The notes: generated by a model not told the origin, from the sequence alone. 45,681 nt of DNA from Betaproteobacteria bacterium (GCA_020354125.1 CP070643.1:1528174-1573854); one strand, 5' to 3'. Shown: positions 24,644 to 32,913, counted from the stretch's first letter. A program made the numbers and translations.

Positions 24644-24655
24644 AACCCTAACATG
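24644..24655 (-). promoter_or_regulatory. conserved motif upstream of TRAP receptor 5
   Basis: On the minus strand this reads CATGTTAGGGTT, 136 bases from the start of copy 5. The flanks (CACATG, GTGACAC) are the most diverged of the four sites. Confidence 0.45.
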
Positions 24656-24720
24656 TGGGCTGAACCCGTGTCACAGCGTGGTTGTTGGTTCACGGTGTCA
24701 TGCCAGCCATAGTGATGCGG

Positions 24721-25875
24721 CTAGCGCAGCGTACGGAAGAAGTCACGGATATCCTGCGCCAGCGTCTCCGGTTGTTCCAGCGCAGCAAAGTGCCCGCCGC
24801 GATTCATCTTAGTCCAGCGCTGAATGTTCTTGTACATGCGTTCCGCGACGGAGCGCGGCGGCCGCAGTATTTCCTTCGGAAACTCGATATAGGCAGTTGG
24901 CACGGTCACCCCACCTTCCGGAATCGGCCATGATCCATGCCGGCGGGCGTAGTACGGCCAGAATGATGAGCCGATGGCGCCGGTGATCCAGTACAGCATG
25001 ATGTCCGTAAGCATTGTGTCGCGGCCGAAGTAGCCGTCGAGATCACCACGACAGTCGGTCCAGGTATAGAACTTTTCTACCAACCAGGCCGCCAGCCCGA
25101 CCGGCGAATCAGTCAGTCCGAAGGCGAGCGTTTGTGGCTTGGTCCCCTGAATCCACTGGTAACCGGTTTCTTCTTTCAGAAAATAATCCAGCTCCTCGAG
25201 GAACTGCTGTTCCTCCGGCGTCGGGTCTTCAAGCATTTTCGTGTCGCGACGCACCGCCAACATGTTCAGATGAATTCCGGCGACGTTCTGAGGATAGGCA
25301 TAACCAAGCCGCGACGTGACAAACGCACCCCAGTCCCCGCCTTGGGCGCCATAACGATCGTAGCCGAGCACTTTGGTCATCAGCTCCGCAAAGGCGTCGG
25401 CAATCTGTTCGAGCGAGAAGCGCTGCTGTCCCGGCTCGAAGGAAAATGTATAACCCGGTAGAGATGGGGCAACGACACTGAACGAATCGCTTGCATCTGC
25501 TCCGTTGGACGCAGGATCGGTCAGCATCGGCAATATCTTGTGAAACTCGTAAACCGAACCCGGCCAGCCGTGCGAAATCACCAACGGCATTGGAGAAGGA
25601 CCCTTGCCTTCTTCGTGAATGAAATGCAGATCGATGCCGGCAAGTTTGACTTTGTACTGACGGAAGCTGTTAATTTCCGCTTCGTGCTTGCGCCAATCGT
25701 ACTGATCGCGCCAATAGTCAACCAGAGACTTCAGATACGCCAGATCGGTTCCGTACTTCCAGTTGTTCTCGGGTACTTCATCGGGCCAACGAACGTTGGC
25801 CAGGCGCTGTTGCAGGTCGTCGAGTAGCGGCTGAGCCACCTCCAGCTTGAATGGTGTCGGTGCGGGTGAAGACAT
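24721..25875 (-). CDS. microsomal-type epoxide hydrolase (EHN + alpha/beta hydrolase)
   Basis: A protein of 384 residues. Seen: the N-terminal EHN region (FKLEVAQPLLDDLQQRLANVRWPDE with NNWKYGTDLAYLKSLVDYWRDQYDWR), oxyanion HGWPG at about 102-106, nucleophile elbow GAQGGDWGAF with Asp near residue 181, and the catalytic histidine in RGGHFAALEQPE near 362. Tyrosines at 308-309 could be the ring-opening pair. Family knowledge: it opens epoxides to diols via a covalent ester. The ATG at 25875 is used; an in-frame TTG at 25884 is possible. It is likely cytosolic, as no signal is visible. It lies near other detoxifying hydrolases on the same strand. Confidence 0.93.
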   Translation of the reverse strand: MSSPAPTPFKLEVAQPLLDDLQQRLANVRWPDEVPENNWKYGTDLAYLKSLVDYWRDQYDWRKHEAEINSFRQYKVKLAGIDLHFIHEEGKGPSPMPLVISHGWPGSVYEFHKILPMLTDPASNGADASDSFSVVAPSLPGYTFSFEPGQQRFSLEQIADAFAELMTKVLGYDRYGAQGGDWGAFVTSRLGYAYPQNVAGIHLNMLAVRRDTKMLEDPTPEEQQFLEELDYFLKEETGYQWIQGTKPQTLAFGLTDSPVGLAAWLVEKFYTWTDCRGDLDGYFGRDTMLTDIMLYWITGAIGSSFWPYYARRHGSWPIPEGGVTVPTAYIEFPKEILRPPRSVAERMYKNIQRWTKMNRGGHFAALEQPETLAQDIRDFFRTLR

Positions 25876-25961
25876 GGGATCCAATCAGGTAACGTGTAGC
25901 GGGATCGATATCCTGCCACAACGTTGACCCCACCTGCTTGCGGCCTCTCGCCGCTGTTCTT

Positions 25962-26582
25962 CTATCCGCTGTCTTGCGCGCAGCCCAACGCCGAGGAATA
26001 GGCTACTCGTAACGGGCTTCCGATGATGATCAGGAATGCCTTCTGAACTGCATATGCTTCCTGCTCACGGCGGTACCAGCGGTGGCATGGTTCGGCACTC
26101 GCCAGCTCGTTGGATACGTCTTGCACGTAGTGAACCAGTTCATGCAGCAATATCGAGCGGGCGAATATATCCGTTTCCGGTTTGAGCGCCGCGTCGATGT
26201 AAATGCCTTCCCCGGAGCGATAAGCAGCAAGTGCTGCACACTTCTGACCGCCGCAAGCAAGCTCCTCGATTTTTTCGTGCGGCACGCGATGTACGATCGG
26301 TAGTTCATCCGGAATCGAATACTTGGACAAACGGTCGATCGCTGTTAGCAACTCGGGTAACAAATCCTCCATCGGGATCGCATCGGTGTTGCGCAATTCG
26401 TCACTGATAAAATCGCTGTGCGTATCAGTGTAGGTACTGTACATGCCGGGGCCAGTGGACGAATCCTTTTCGGCCTTGGTTCCAGCGAAAGTGAAAGTCG
26501 ACAATCCGCCAAACAGCGCGATGGCAAGCGCAGCAAAGACCGTGTTGCGCAGCCGCCCCGCGATTGTTCCCTGCCAACCCAT
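25962..26582 (-). CDS. putative exported zinc metallopeptidase (HExxH), function unknown
   Basis: A protein of about 206 residues from the ATG at 26582 (an in-frame GTG at 26588 is possible). Seen: a basic start followed by a hydrophobic segment (about 14-33: VFAALAIALFGGLSTFTFAG) that could be a signal anchor, then a globular part with LLHELVHYVQ (His 147, Glu 148, His 151) and RREQEAYAVQ about 20 residues later, which could supply the third zinc ligand. There are four cysteines, including ELACGGQKCAAL, that could form disulfides. The HExxH...E arrangement is that of gluzincin-like peptidases, but I know no characterised member of this small family. It starts 11 bases after the Sel1-repeat gene ends, so they are probably co-transcribed. 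Confidence 0.7.
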   Translation of the reverse strand: MGWQGTIAGRLRNTVFAALAIALFGGLSTFTFAGTKAEKDSSTGPGMYSTYTDTHSDFISDELRNTDAIPMEDLLPELLTAIDRLSKYSIPDELPIVHRVPHEKIEELACGGQKCAALAAYRSGEGIYIDAALKPETDIFARSILLHELVHYVQDVSNELASAEPCHRWYRREQEAYAVQKAFLIIIGSPLRVAYSSALGCAQDSG

Positions 26583-26592
26583 GAGCACTCAG

Positions 26593-27453
26593 TTAAATTT
26601 TCTTTTCGTTGGGCTCCAGCGGCTTCTCAGGTTGCGGCGGAGCAGTCAGTGATTCCAGTTGCACAAGACGCGCATCTGCTTCGTCACGTTGCGCGGCTGA
26701 CAACATGGCGCCAACGCTTTTCGCTTCCTGGCGATTCAACGCCGCCTCATTGGCTTCCTGCGGCTTGAAACGTAAATCAGCGACGAGATGCCAGGCATAC
26801 GCCTCGACCAGGTCTTTTTCCAAGCCAAGGCCTTCGCGGTAGAAACGCCCGAGAGCTCGCATCGATGCGGCATCACCGTTACGCGCCGCCTCTCGATACC
26901 AGGCGGCAGCTTCCGTGTAATCCTGTTCAACGCCGCGGCCCGACTCATACAACGCGGCCACGTTATAGTGCGCCATCGCATCGCCATTCTCCGCAGCGGT
27001 GCGATACCAGGTCAGCGCCTGAACGTAATCCTGAGCTACACCCTCGCCTGTTTCGTAGCAATCTCCCACCGCGTTCTGGGCCCAGGCATTACCCAGCATG
27101 GCCGACTTGAACCACCAGTCAAATGCCTGCTCCATGTCGACTTCGACACCGTGTCCGTTGGCGTAGGCAAGACCGATGTTATTCATCGACACAGAATAGC
27201 CGCGCTTGGCCGCCTCTTTCCACCAGCGAATGGCTTCTTCGTAGCTTTGTTTGCCGTCGTAACCTTTGGCCCACAACAGACCGACGTTATTCATCGCTCG
27301 CACGTCGCCACGGCTGGCCAGCTCGGATAGATTGGCCGGATCCAACATTCCGGTGCCGGGAACGAGGTCGGTATACGTTTCCTCCTGCTCCGCGGCATTG
27401 GCAGTCATCGCCAGCGTAAGCAGGGAAACAGACAACAGGTTGCGAATCATCAT
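26593..27453 (-). CDS. exported Sel1-repeat (SLR) protein
   Basis: A protein of 286 residues. Seen: a signal peptide ending in MTANA, then about five Sel1-like repeats with the A-x-x-W/Y-x-x-x-A-x-x-G pattern (for example EEAIRWWKEAAKRGYSVSM, MEQAFDWWFKSAMLGNAWA, YVQALTWYRTAAENGDAMA, YTEAAAWYREAARNGDAAS). The C-terminal 50 residues are charged and helical and may form a coiled coil. Family knowledge: periplasmic SLR proteins are scaffolds for protein-protein contacts. The start at 27453 is chosen from the GGAG at 27462-27465. It is just upstream of the HExxH protein gene, and the two may be partners. Confidence 0.9.
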   Translation of the reverse strand: MMIRNLLSVSLLTLAMTANAAEQEETYTDLVPGTGMLDPANLSELASRGDVRAMNNVGLLWAKGYDGKQSYEEAIRWWKEAAKRGYSVSMNNIGLAYANGHGVEVDMEQAFDWWFKSAMLGNAWAQNAVGDCYETGEGVAQDYVQALTWYRTAAENGDAMAHYNVAALYESGRGVEQDYTEAAAWYREAARNGDAASMRALGRFYREGLGLEKDLVEAYAWHLVADLRFKPQEANEAALNRQEAKSVGAMLSAAQRDEADARLVQLESLTAPPQPEKPLEPNEKKI

Positions 27454-27509
27454 TCCTAGATCTCCGTCAGGCATGGCTGCGCCCGGTTCACAAAAAATTT
27501 CTCTCCACC

Positions 27510-28379
27510 CTACTTCTCTCCGTGGAGAAACGGCAACAAATTCGACAGCAGTTCTTCCGGTGCTTCTTCAGGAATGAAGTGACCGCACGCTATCGGGTTG
27601 CCGCGCACGTCAGTGGCCTTCTCGCGCCAGGTCTCGACTACGTCAAACAAAGCATGCATCTTGCCAAACTCACCCCATATCGCGTACACGGGGCGCTTCA
27701 GTTTCTTGTCGAGATCAGCCTCGTCATCTGCAAAATCGGTCGTCGCGGCAGCGCGGTAATCTTCGAGACCGCAACGGATGGTCCCGGGCAGCAACAGCGC
27801 ACGCAAATACTCCTGAAACATTGGCTCTTCTATCGCGTCCTGCTGCCAGGTCAGTGCCCGAAACATCATGCGCAAAAAAGGTTCGGCACTGTTGCGAATC
27901 ATGATTTCCGGCAGGTCCGGCGCTTGAAAGAAGAACCAATGCCAATAGGCCGCAGCGAGTTCCTTACCGGTATCACGAAATACCGTGTGCGTCGGCACGA
28001 TGTCGAGAACACAGAGGCGCGACACGGCATCACCGTGGTCCAACGCCAGCCTGTGGGCAACGCGCGCCCCCCGATCATGCCCAACCACTATGTAGCGGTC
28101 GTGACCGAGTTCGCGCATCAGCTCGGCAATATCCCGTGCCATGGTGCGTTTGTCGAAACCGTCGCGCGGTTTGTCGGAATCTCCGTAGCCGCGCAGGTCC
28201 GGACAGACGACGCTGAACTGTTTTACCAGTGTCGGGGTCATCTTGCGCCACATCTGGGCTGTCTGTGGATAACCGTGCAGCAACACCAAGGCCGGGCCGT
28301 CGCCGCCAATCCAGGTGTTGAGCCGTATCCCATTCGCGCGCACCGATTGGCGACGCATACCATGCATGAAATCAGTCAT
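27510..28379 (-). CDS. alpha/beta hydrolase resembling fluoroacetate/haloacetate dehalogenase
   Basis: A protein of 289 residues. Seen: HGYPQTAQMWRK, PDLRGYGDSDKP, the elbow VVGHDRGARVAHRLALDH (nucleophile Asp 102, Arg 103, Arg 106), Asp 126, YWHWFFFQ (His 147, Trp 148) and GHFIPEEAPEE (His 267). From memory of the well-studied Rhodopseudomonas fluoroacetate dehalogenase, the residues binding halide (His, Trp, Tyr) and carboxylate (two Arg) all have counterparts; Tyr 208 is the likely third halide ligand. Family knowledge: the Asp attacks the alpha carbon and halide leaves. Some members are esterases instead. GGAG precedes the ATG at 28379. It is cytosolic. Confidence 0.88.
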   Translation of the reverse strand: MTDFMHGMRRQSVRANGIRLNTWIGGDGPALVLLHGYPQTAQMWRKMTPTLVKQFSVVCPDLRGYGDSDKPRDGFDKRTMARDIAELMRELGHDRYIVVGHDRGARVAHRLALDHGDAVSRLCVLDIVPTHTVFRDTGKELAAAYWHWFFFQAPDLPEIMIRNSAEPFLRMMFRALTWQQDAIEEPMFQEYLRALLLPGTIRCGLEDYRAAATTDFADDEADLDKKLKRPVYAIWGEFGKMHALFDVVETWREKATDVRGNPIACGHFIPEEAPEELLSNLLPFLHGEK

Positions 28380-28465
28380 TTCTTGACTCCGAATTCACTC
28401 TCAGGCACGAAAGCAATGCAGAAGTTCACCTAATTGCACAGTTCACGCTCCGGCGCGTGGCGCCG

Positions 28466-29653
28466 TCAGCCCTTGAGGTAGTTACGCAGACGGCGTACGC
28501 CCTCTTCCAGCACCGGCACCGACTGTGGATAGGAGAACCGCACGTGCTCGGCGGCACGGTGCTCGCCAAAATCGATGCCCGGCGCAACAGCAACCCCTGC
28601 TTTTTCAAGCAAGTCGTAACAGAAGCCATAACTGTCTTGCGTGAACGCACTGCAGTTAGCATAGATGTAGAAAGCGCCCTGCGGCTCGACTGGAATATCG
28701 AAGCCGAGGTCTCTGAGCGCCGGCAACAAATAATCGCGCTGCTGCTGAAACTTGTGACGATTCTCCTCGACGATGGACAGCGTCTCGGGCGTAAACGCCG
28801 CCATGGCCGCCTGTTGCGCAACATCCGAATTCGAGATGTACAAGTTTTGTGCAAGCTTCTCGATGTGACCGACGTAGGCCTGCGGTATCACCATCCAACC
28901 GAGGCGCCAGCCGGTCATGCAGAAGTACTTCGAAAAGCTGTTGATGACAAACACATCATCGGCAAATTCAAGGGCTGAGTGCGCATCGAAGCCATAGGTC
29001 AGTCCGTGGTAAATCTCATCAACGATCAGCACGCCGCCATTGCGCTGAACCACGGCATGGATCTCTTTGAGTTGATCGATCGGAATCAGCGTTCCCGTCG
29101 GATTGGATGGCGTCGCCACCATCACCGCAACCGTGCGCGACGTCCAGTTCTTCTCGACCAATTCGGCGGTGAGCTGATAACCGGTATCGGCGTCAACCGG
29201 AACCGTTGCCGCCTTTCCCTCCATCGCTCTGACAAAATGCCGGTTGCACGGATAGCTCGGGTCAGCCATCAGAACCTCGTCGCCGGGGGAAAGCAAGGCA
29301 CCCATGGTCAGCAGCAGCGCGCCAGAGGAGCCGCTGGTCACCGCGATGCGCGACTTCGGCAAATCGACGCCGTAGCGCGTGTGATACCAGTTCTGCAGCT
29401 TGGCGCGCAACTCGTCGCTGCCAAGAGATGGGGTGTACCTGATTTGGCGATGACGCAAGGCATCGATTGCTGCGTCAACAATCGGTTGCGGTGTCGGGAA
29501 GTCGGGTTCACCAATCACCATGTTGATGACCCGCTTTCCCTGCGCCTCGAGCTCGAAAGCACGGGTGACAAGCGTCACGACATGAAACTTTTCGATTTCG
29601 GCAAGCCTTTCGGCGATACGAACGGTGGCAGGCGAGTCCTTCGGCTGGTTCAT
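28466..29653 (-). CDS. class I/II PLP-dependent aminotransferase
   Basis: A protein of 395 residues. Seen: VINMVIGEPDFPTPQPI near the start, SSGALLLTMGALL (phosphate-binding region), PSNPTGTLIP, VDEIYHGLTY (Asp and Tyr at the cofactor), NSFSKYFCMTGWRLGW with the PLP lysine, and VRFSYPQS near the end with the carboxylate-binding arginine. Family knowledge: fold type I, AAT-like, transferring amino groups from amino acids to 2-oxo acids. The substrate is not clear; an aromatic or branched-chain type is possible. It is divergent from the ketopantoate-reductase-like gene, so the 134-base gap between them holds both promoters. Confidence 0.92.
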   Translation of the reverse strand: MNQPKDSPATVRIAERLAEIEKFHVVTLVTRAFELEAQGKRVINMVIGEPDFPTPQPIVDAAIDALRHRQIRYTPSLGSDELRAKLQNWYHTRYGVDLPKSRIAVTSGSSGALLLTMGALLSPGDEVLMADPSYPCNRHFVRAMEGKAATVPVDADTGYQLTAELVEKNWTSRTVAVMVATPSNPTGTLIPIDQLKEIHAVVQRNGGVLIVDEIYHGLTYGFDAHSALEFADDVFVINSFSKYFCMTGWRLGWMVIPQAYVGHIEKLAQNLYISNSDVAQQAAMAAFTPETLSIVEENRHKFQQQRDYLLPALRDLGFDIPVEPQGAFYIYANCSAFTQDSYGFCYDLLEKAGVAVAPGIDFGEHRAAEHVRFSYPQSVPVLEEGVRRLRNYLKG

Positions 29654-29700
29654 CTGTGACCTTGTCTGATAACGGGATTGACGACCCCGATTCTACCCTC

Positions 29701-29743
29701 AGCGCACCGGTCACAGTGTCTAGCGCACCGGTGGACGTAGAAT
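29701..29743 (+). promoter_or_regulatory. 11-bp direct repeat and -10 upstream of the panE-like gene
   Basis: AGCGCACCGGT occurs at 29701-29711 and again at 29722-29732, a 21-base period (two helical turns). TAGAAT (29738-29743), a 5-of-6 -10 box, follows just after. The spacing suits a dimeric regulator bound on one face next to the promoter. The aminotransferase start (29653) is on the other side. Confidence 0.5.
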
Positions 29744-29787
29744 ACGGTTCCTGCGCCTGACAACATATTTATTCACGAGGGGAGAAA

Positions 29788-30723
29788 ATGAAGATCGCAG
29801 TGATTGGCAGCGGCGGTGTTGGCGGCTATTTTGGAGGCCGGCTGGCAGCTGCCGGCAACGATGTCACTTTTGTCGCCCGCGGAGCGCACCTGGATGCCAT
29901 GCAAAAGAAAGGCTTACGGGTTCTTTCCGCACTCGGTGACATAAATCTGGAAAAAGTGCAGTGCACCGATGACACCAATACCATCGGCCCGGTTGACATC
30001 GTCATGATCGCCGTAAAACTGTGGTCAACCGACGAGGCTGTCGCTGCAGCAAAACCGTTGGTCGGCCCCGATACGACGGTCGTTTCGTTTCAGAATGGCA
30101 TCATTGCCGAAGAGAAGCTTTTGGCAGTGTACGGCCGTGAGCATACGATCGGAGGTGTTGCCAATATTGCGGCGCTCATTGAGCAACCAGGCGTCATCCG
30201 CCACAACGGCACCATGGCAAGCCTGATCTTCGCCGAGCTGGACGGAAAACCAAGCAAACGCACCGAGGTCTTTTACAATGCGTGCGTCGACGCCGGCATC
30301 AAAACCGAACTCGCCAACGACATACACACACGGATCTGGGAGAAATTTGTGCGTCTGGTAACCCTGTCCTCGATGACTTCGCTTTGCCGAATGCCGGTCG
30401 GCCCGATCCGCGAAGACCCGGATACGCGCGCCTTGCTTCAACAAGTCATGACCGAGGTAATCAACGTTGCCAAGGCAAAAGGAGCCAATCTCGTTAACGA
30501 CATAATCGAAAAGCAGATGGCGATCGTCGATGGTTATCCGCCAACCATGGTGGCATCGATGTGCGGCGATCTGCGCCGCGGCAACCGACTGGAGCTACCG
30601 TGGCTAGCCGGCATGGTAGCGAAGCTGGGCAAAGAGCTGGATATTCCGACGCCTGCCAATCAATTTGTTTACGCGGCTCTGAAGCTGTATACAAACGGCC
30701 GGCCCGAATTAGCGCAAATCTGA
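29788..30723 (+). CDS. panE: 2-dehydropantoate 2-reductase family protein (ApbA/PanE)
   Basis: A protein of 311 residues. Seen: MKIAVIGSGGVGGYFGGRLAAAGNDVTFVAR (Rossmann loop), VMIAVKLWSTDEAV, VVSFQNGIIAEEKL with the family asparagine, IWEKFVRLV with the family lysine, and GNRLELPWLAG near the C-terminus. Family knowledge: PanE reduces ketopantoate to pantoate with NADPH for coenzyme A synthesis; many paralogues with this signature act on other 2-keto acids. It is followed 75 bases later by a mandelate-racemase-family gene, so a catabolic variant is quite possible. GAGGGGAG lies directly before the ATG. Confidence 0.87.
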   Translation: MKIAVIGSGGVGGYFGGRLAAAGNDVTFVARGAHLDAMQKKGLRVLSALGDINLEKVQCTDDTNTIGPVDIVMIAVKLWSTDEAVAAAKPLVGPDTTVVSFQNGIIAEEKLLAVYGREHTIGGVANIAALIEQPGVIRHNGTMASLIFAELDGKPSKRTEVFYNACVDAGIKTELANDIHTRIWEKFVRLVTLSSMTSLCRMPVGPIREDPDTRALLQQVMTEVINVAKAKGANLVNDIIEKQMAIVDGYPPTMVASMCGDLRRGNRLELPWLAGMVAKLGKELDIPTPANQFVYAALKLYTNGRPELAQI

Positions 30724-30797
30724 TTCGGAGCCGCGCACGCAGCCCGAACACAATCGGCTACGGGGACTACGCAAAGATAACGACAAGGGGGAGATGC

Positions 30798-31886
30798 ATG
30801 GCACTCAAAATAACCAACTTGCGCGCACGTGCTGTCGCCGCGCCGATCAAGCGACCACCGGTCTCGGCAAGCGGCCCGATCAACGAGGCGGCGCTGGTAC
30901 TGATCGACCTGCAAACGGACGGCGGTATAACCGGACGCAGCTATCTTTTCGCGTTTCTGCCTTCGATGCTCAAACCGACCGTTCAATGTGTCGAGGCACT
31001 CGCTGAGCTGATACGCGGCGATGAAGTTGCACCGATAACGATCGACGCAAAACTGCGCAAGAAATTCACCATCCTTGACGTGCACGGCATTCTCGGCCAG
31101 GCACTGGCCGGAGTTGACATGGCGGCATGGGATGCATTGGCACAATCGCAGGGCTTGCCGCTGGCACGGGCCCTGGGCGGTGATCTGCGTCCGATTCGCG
31201 CCTACAACAGCTGTGGACTATGGATTCAGGATCCGGGCAAAGTTGCTGACGAAGCAGAGCAACTGCTCGCCGAAGGTAATTTCAGTGCTGTCAAAATCCG
31301 CATTGGCCGGCCCGATTTCAAGCAAGACCTCGCAGCAGTCAGAAATGTAAAAAAACGCATCGGCGATGGCGTCATGCTGATGAGCGATTTCAACCAGTCA
31401 CTCACTGTGAACGAGGCGATCATGCGCGGCAAGGCACTCGACGACGAAGGCTTGTACTGGATCGAGGAACCGGTGCGTCACGATGACTATGCAGGCTACG
31501 CAAAAATTGCCGCCGAAGTAGAGACCCCGATCCAGATCGGCGAGAACCTTCGCGACAGCATGGAAATGCAAAAGGCAATTGACGCAATGTCCGCCGAGTA
31601 TTACATGCCCGATGTCCAGCGCATTGGTGGTGTCACCGGCTGGTTACGCGCCGCATCACTGGCCCAGGCAAACAGTCTCGATATGTCGAGCCATTTGTTC
31701 CCGGAATTCAGCTCTCATCTGCTGGCCGTGACACCGACCTGCCACTGGCTCGAATACATGGACTGGGGCGGCGCGATATTGAAAGAACCAGTCCAGGTCA
31801 AGGATGGCCACGTTTTGATCCCGGAGCGGCCCGGTAGCGGCATGGAATGGGACGACGACGCGGTAAAACGCTACGCTGTTGAGTAG
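30798..31886 (+). CDS. mandelate racemase/muconate lactonizing enzyme family protein (enolase superfamily)
   Basis: A protein of 362 residues from the ATG at 30798, preceded by AAGGGGGAG (30785-30793). Seen: the TIM-barrel residues KIR (166-168), Asp 197 (SDFNQS), Glu 223 (WIEEP), Glu 249 (IGEN), Asp 272 (PDVQR), His 299 (SSHLF) and Glu 319 (LEYMDW). Compared from memory with Pseudomonas mandelate racemase, all are offset by two; metal ligands Asp-Glu-Glu and the His-Asp dyad are kept. The second lysine of KxK is Arg here. Family knowledge: proton abstraction alpha to a carboxylate, giving racemases or acid-sugar dehydratases. The substrate is unknown. Longer frames from 30561 overlap the preceding gene and are rejected. 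Confidence 0.92.
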   Translation: MALKITNLRARAVAAPIKRPPVSASGPINEAALVLIDLQTDGGITGRSYLFAFLPSMLKPTVQCVEALAELIRGDEVAPITIDAKLRKKFTILDVHGILGQALAGVDMAAWDALAQSQGLPLARALGGDLRPIRAYNSCGLWIQDPGKVADEAEQLLAEGNFSAVKIRIGRPDFKQDLAAVRNVKKRIGDGVMLMSDFNQSLTVNEAIMRGKALDDEGLYWIEEPVRHDDYAGYAKIAAEVETPIQIGENLRDSMEMQKAIDAMSAEYYMPDVQRIGGVTGWLRAASLAQANSLDMSSHLFPEFSSHLLAVTPTCHWLEYMDWGGAILKEPVQVKDGHVLIPERPGSGMEWDDDAVKRYAVE

Positions 31887-31978
31887 CGCTCGGAGACGCA
31901 ATCAGCGAGTGTCTGCTTGAAGTCCGGTCCACATTGCAATTTGTCGAGCGTTAACGGCTTTGCCGGTTGAGTAGGAAC

Positions 31979-32007
31979 GCGGCCGCGCGGGTCGCGCAGC
32001 CGCTTTC
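31979..32007 (+). terminator. GC-rich terminator hairpin between convergent genes
   Basis: GCGGC (31979-31983) pairs with GCCGC (31999-32003), and GCGCG (31985-31989) with CGCGC (31993-31997), around a 3-base loop. On the plus strand TTTCTC follows. It lies just before the stop of the convergent SUMF1 gene (32008) and can end transcription from the mandelate-racemase-family gene. The T-run is short. Confidence 0.6.
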
Positions 32008-32913
32008 TCAATGAGGCGGATACTCCAGATCGCGGGCGACCCTGAAGCCAACCTGGTAATTGCGGAAATCCTCGGCCTCTGCGTAGCGATAAGCCGCGCG
32101 AACCGTCGAAGCACCATCGACCCAGGCACCGCCGCGCACGACTCTTTTCTCGCAGGCGCCGCTATGTGCGCGCACTGATCCATCTGTTGGCGCACCTTCG
32201 TAGCCCTCTTGATGGCAGTCCTCGACCCATTCGCGCACGTTGCCAGTCGTGTCATGCAGGCCAAACGGATTTGGCTTGTATTGGCCCGTCGGCGCATTCT
32301 CTCCGTAGCCATCGTTGCACTTGTGATGTGACCACACGTACATGGGATGCGCTTCCTTGCCGGCCTCGTCATGCGTGTTGGAATAATCGCACGCCTTGCT
32401 CGAACCCCAGCTTGCTTCCGCCTCGCCCCAGAACCAGGGTGTAGTGGTGCCGCCACGCGCAGCATATTCGAACTCGGATTCGCTGAGCAGGCGATACTTC
32501 TGACCCGAGGTTTCGCTGAGCCACGCCACGTAGCCTTGCGCGTCCTGCCAGGAAACATTGATCGCCGGATAGTTACCGCGGCCATAGCCGTCGTCATCGG
32601 CCTTGGGGCAGCGTCCGGCAGCGGTGCAGGCGTCCCACTGATCGAAAGTGACTTCAGTCTTGCTAACCGCAAAGTTGTTCGGCAAGCGGACGGTGTGTTG
32701 TGGCTTTTCGTCGGTATGGCCGCTCTCCTTCATTGTCGACCCCATGACAAAGTCGCCCGCCGGAATCACCACCATCTCGGGACAATGGTCGCAATCGCGG
32801 AAAGTCGAACCAGGCGCACCTCCCTGCGCGAGTGCGTAACCAGCCGGCGACACTGCGAGGACGAGAAGAACAGTCAGACTACGGCCGGTGGAAGCAATTA
32901 TTGGTGTTCTCAT
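32008..32913 (-). CDS. SUMF1/FGE-sulfatase-domain protein, exported
   Basis: A protein of 301 residues from the ATG at 32913 (AGGAAG ribosome-binding site); frames reaching 33228 carry no family features. Seen: a signal peptide ending near GYALAQ, then CDHCPEMVVIPAGDFVMGS, AVSKTEVTFDQWDACTAAGRC, YPAINVSWQDAQGYVAWLSETSGQKYRLLSESEFEYAARGG, and RVVRGGAWVDGASTVRAAYR with GFRVARD at the end. Family knowledge: the C-lectin-like fold of formylglycine-generating enzymes and EgtB-like or structural relatives. The second core motif reads RLLSESEFEYAARGG, where most have RLPSEAEWEYAARAG. I see no clear pair of copper-binding cysteines, so a formylglycine-generating activity is not shown. It is likely periplasmic. 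Confidence 0.88.
   Translation of the reverse strand: MRTPIIASTGRSLTVLLVLAVSPAGYALAQGGAPGSTFRDCDHCPEMVVIPAGDFVMGSTMKESGHTDEKPQHTVRLPNNFAVSKTEVTFDQWDACTAAGRCPKADDDGYGRGNYPAINVSWQDAQGYVAWLSETSGQKYRLLSESEFEYAARGGTTTPWFWGEAEASWGSSKACDYSNTHDEAGKEAHPMYVWSHHKCNDGYGENAPTGQYKPNPFGLHDTTGNVREWVEDCHQEGYEGAPTDGSVRAHSGACEKRVVRGGAWVDGASTVRAAYRYAEAEDFRNYQVGFRVARDLEYPPH

Noticed and set aside
27522..28433. A 303-codon plus-strand open frame opposite the dehalogenase gene
   Set aside because: It mirrors the minus-strand gene codon by codon, as GC-rich genes often leave the antisense frame open. The minus-strand protein has full catalytic motifs; this one has none.
31902..32672. A 256-codon minus-strand frame overlapping the SUMF1-domain gene
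   Set aside because: It is Arg/Ala-rich with no recognisable fold, and it overlaps a gene with clear family motifs in another frame of the same strand.
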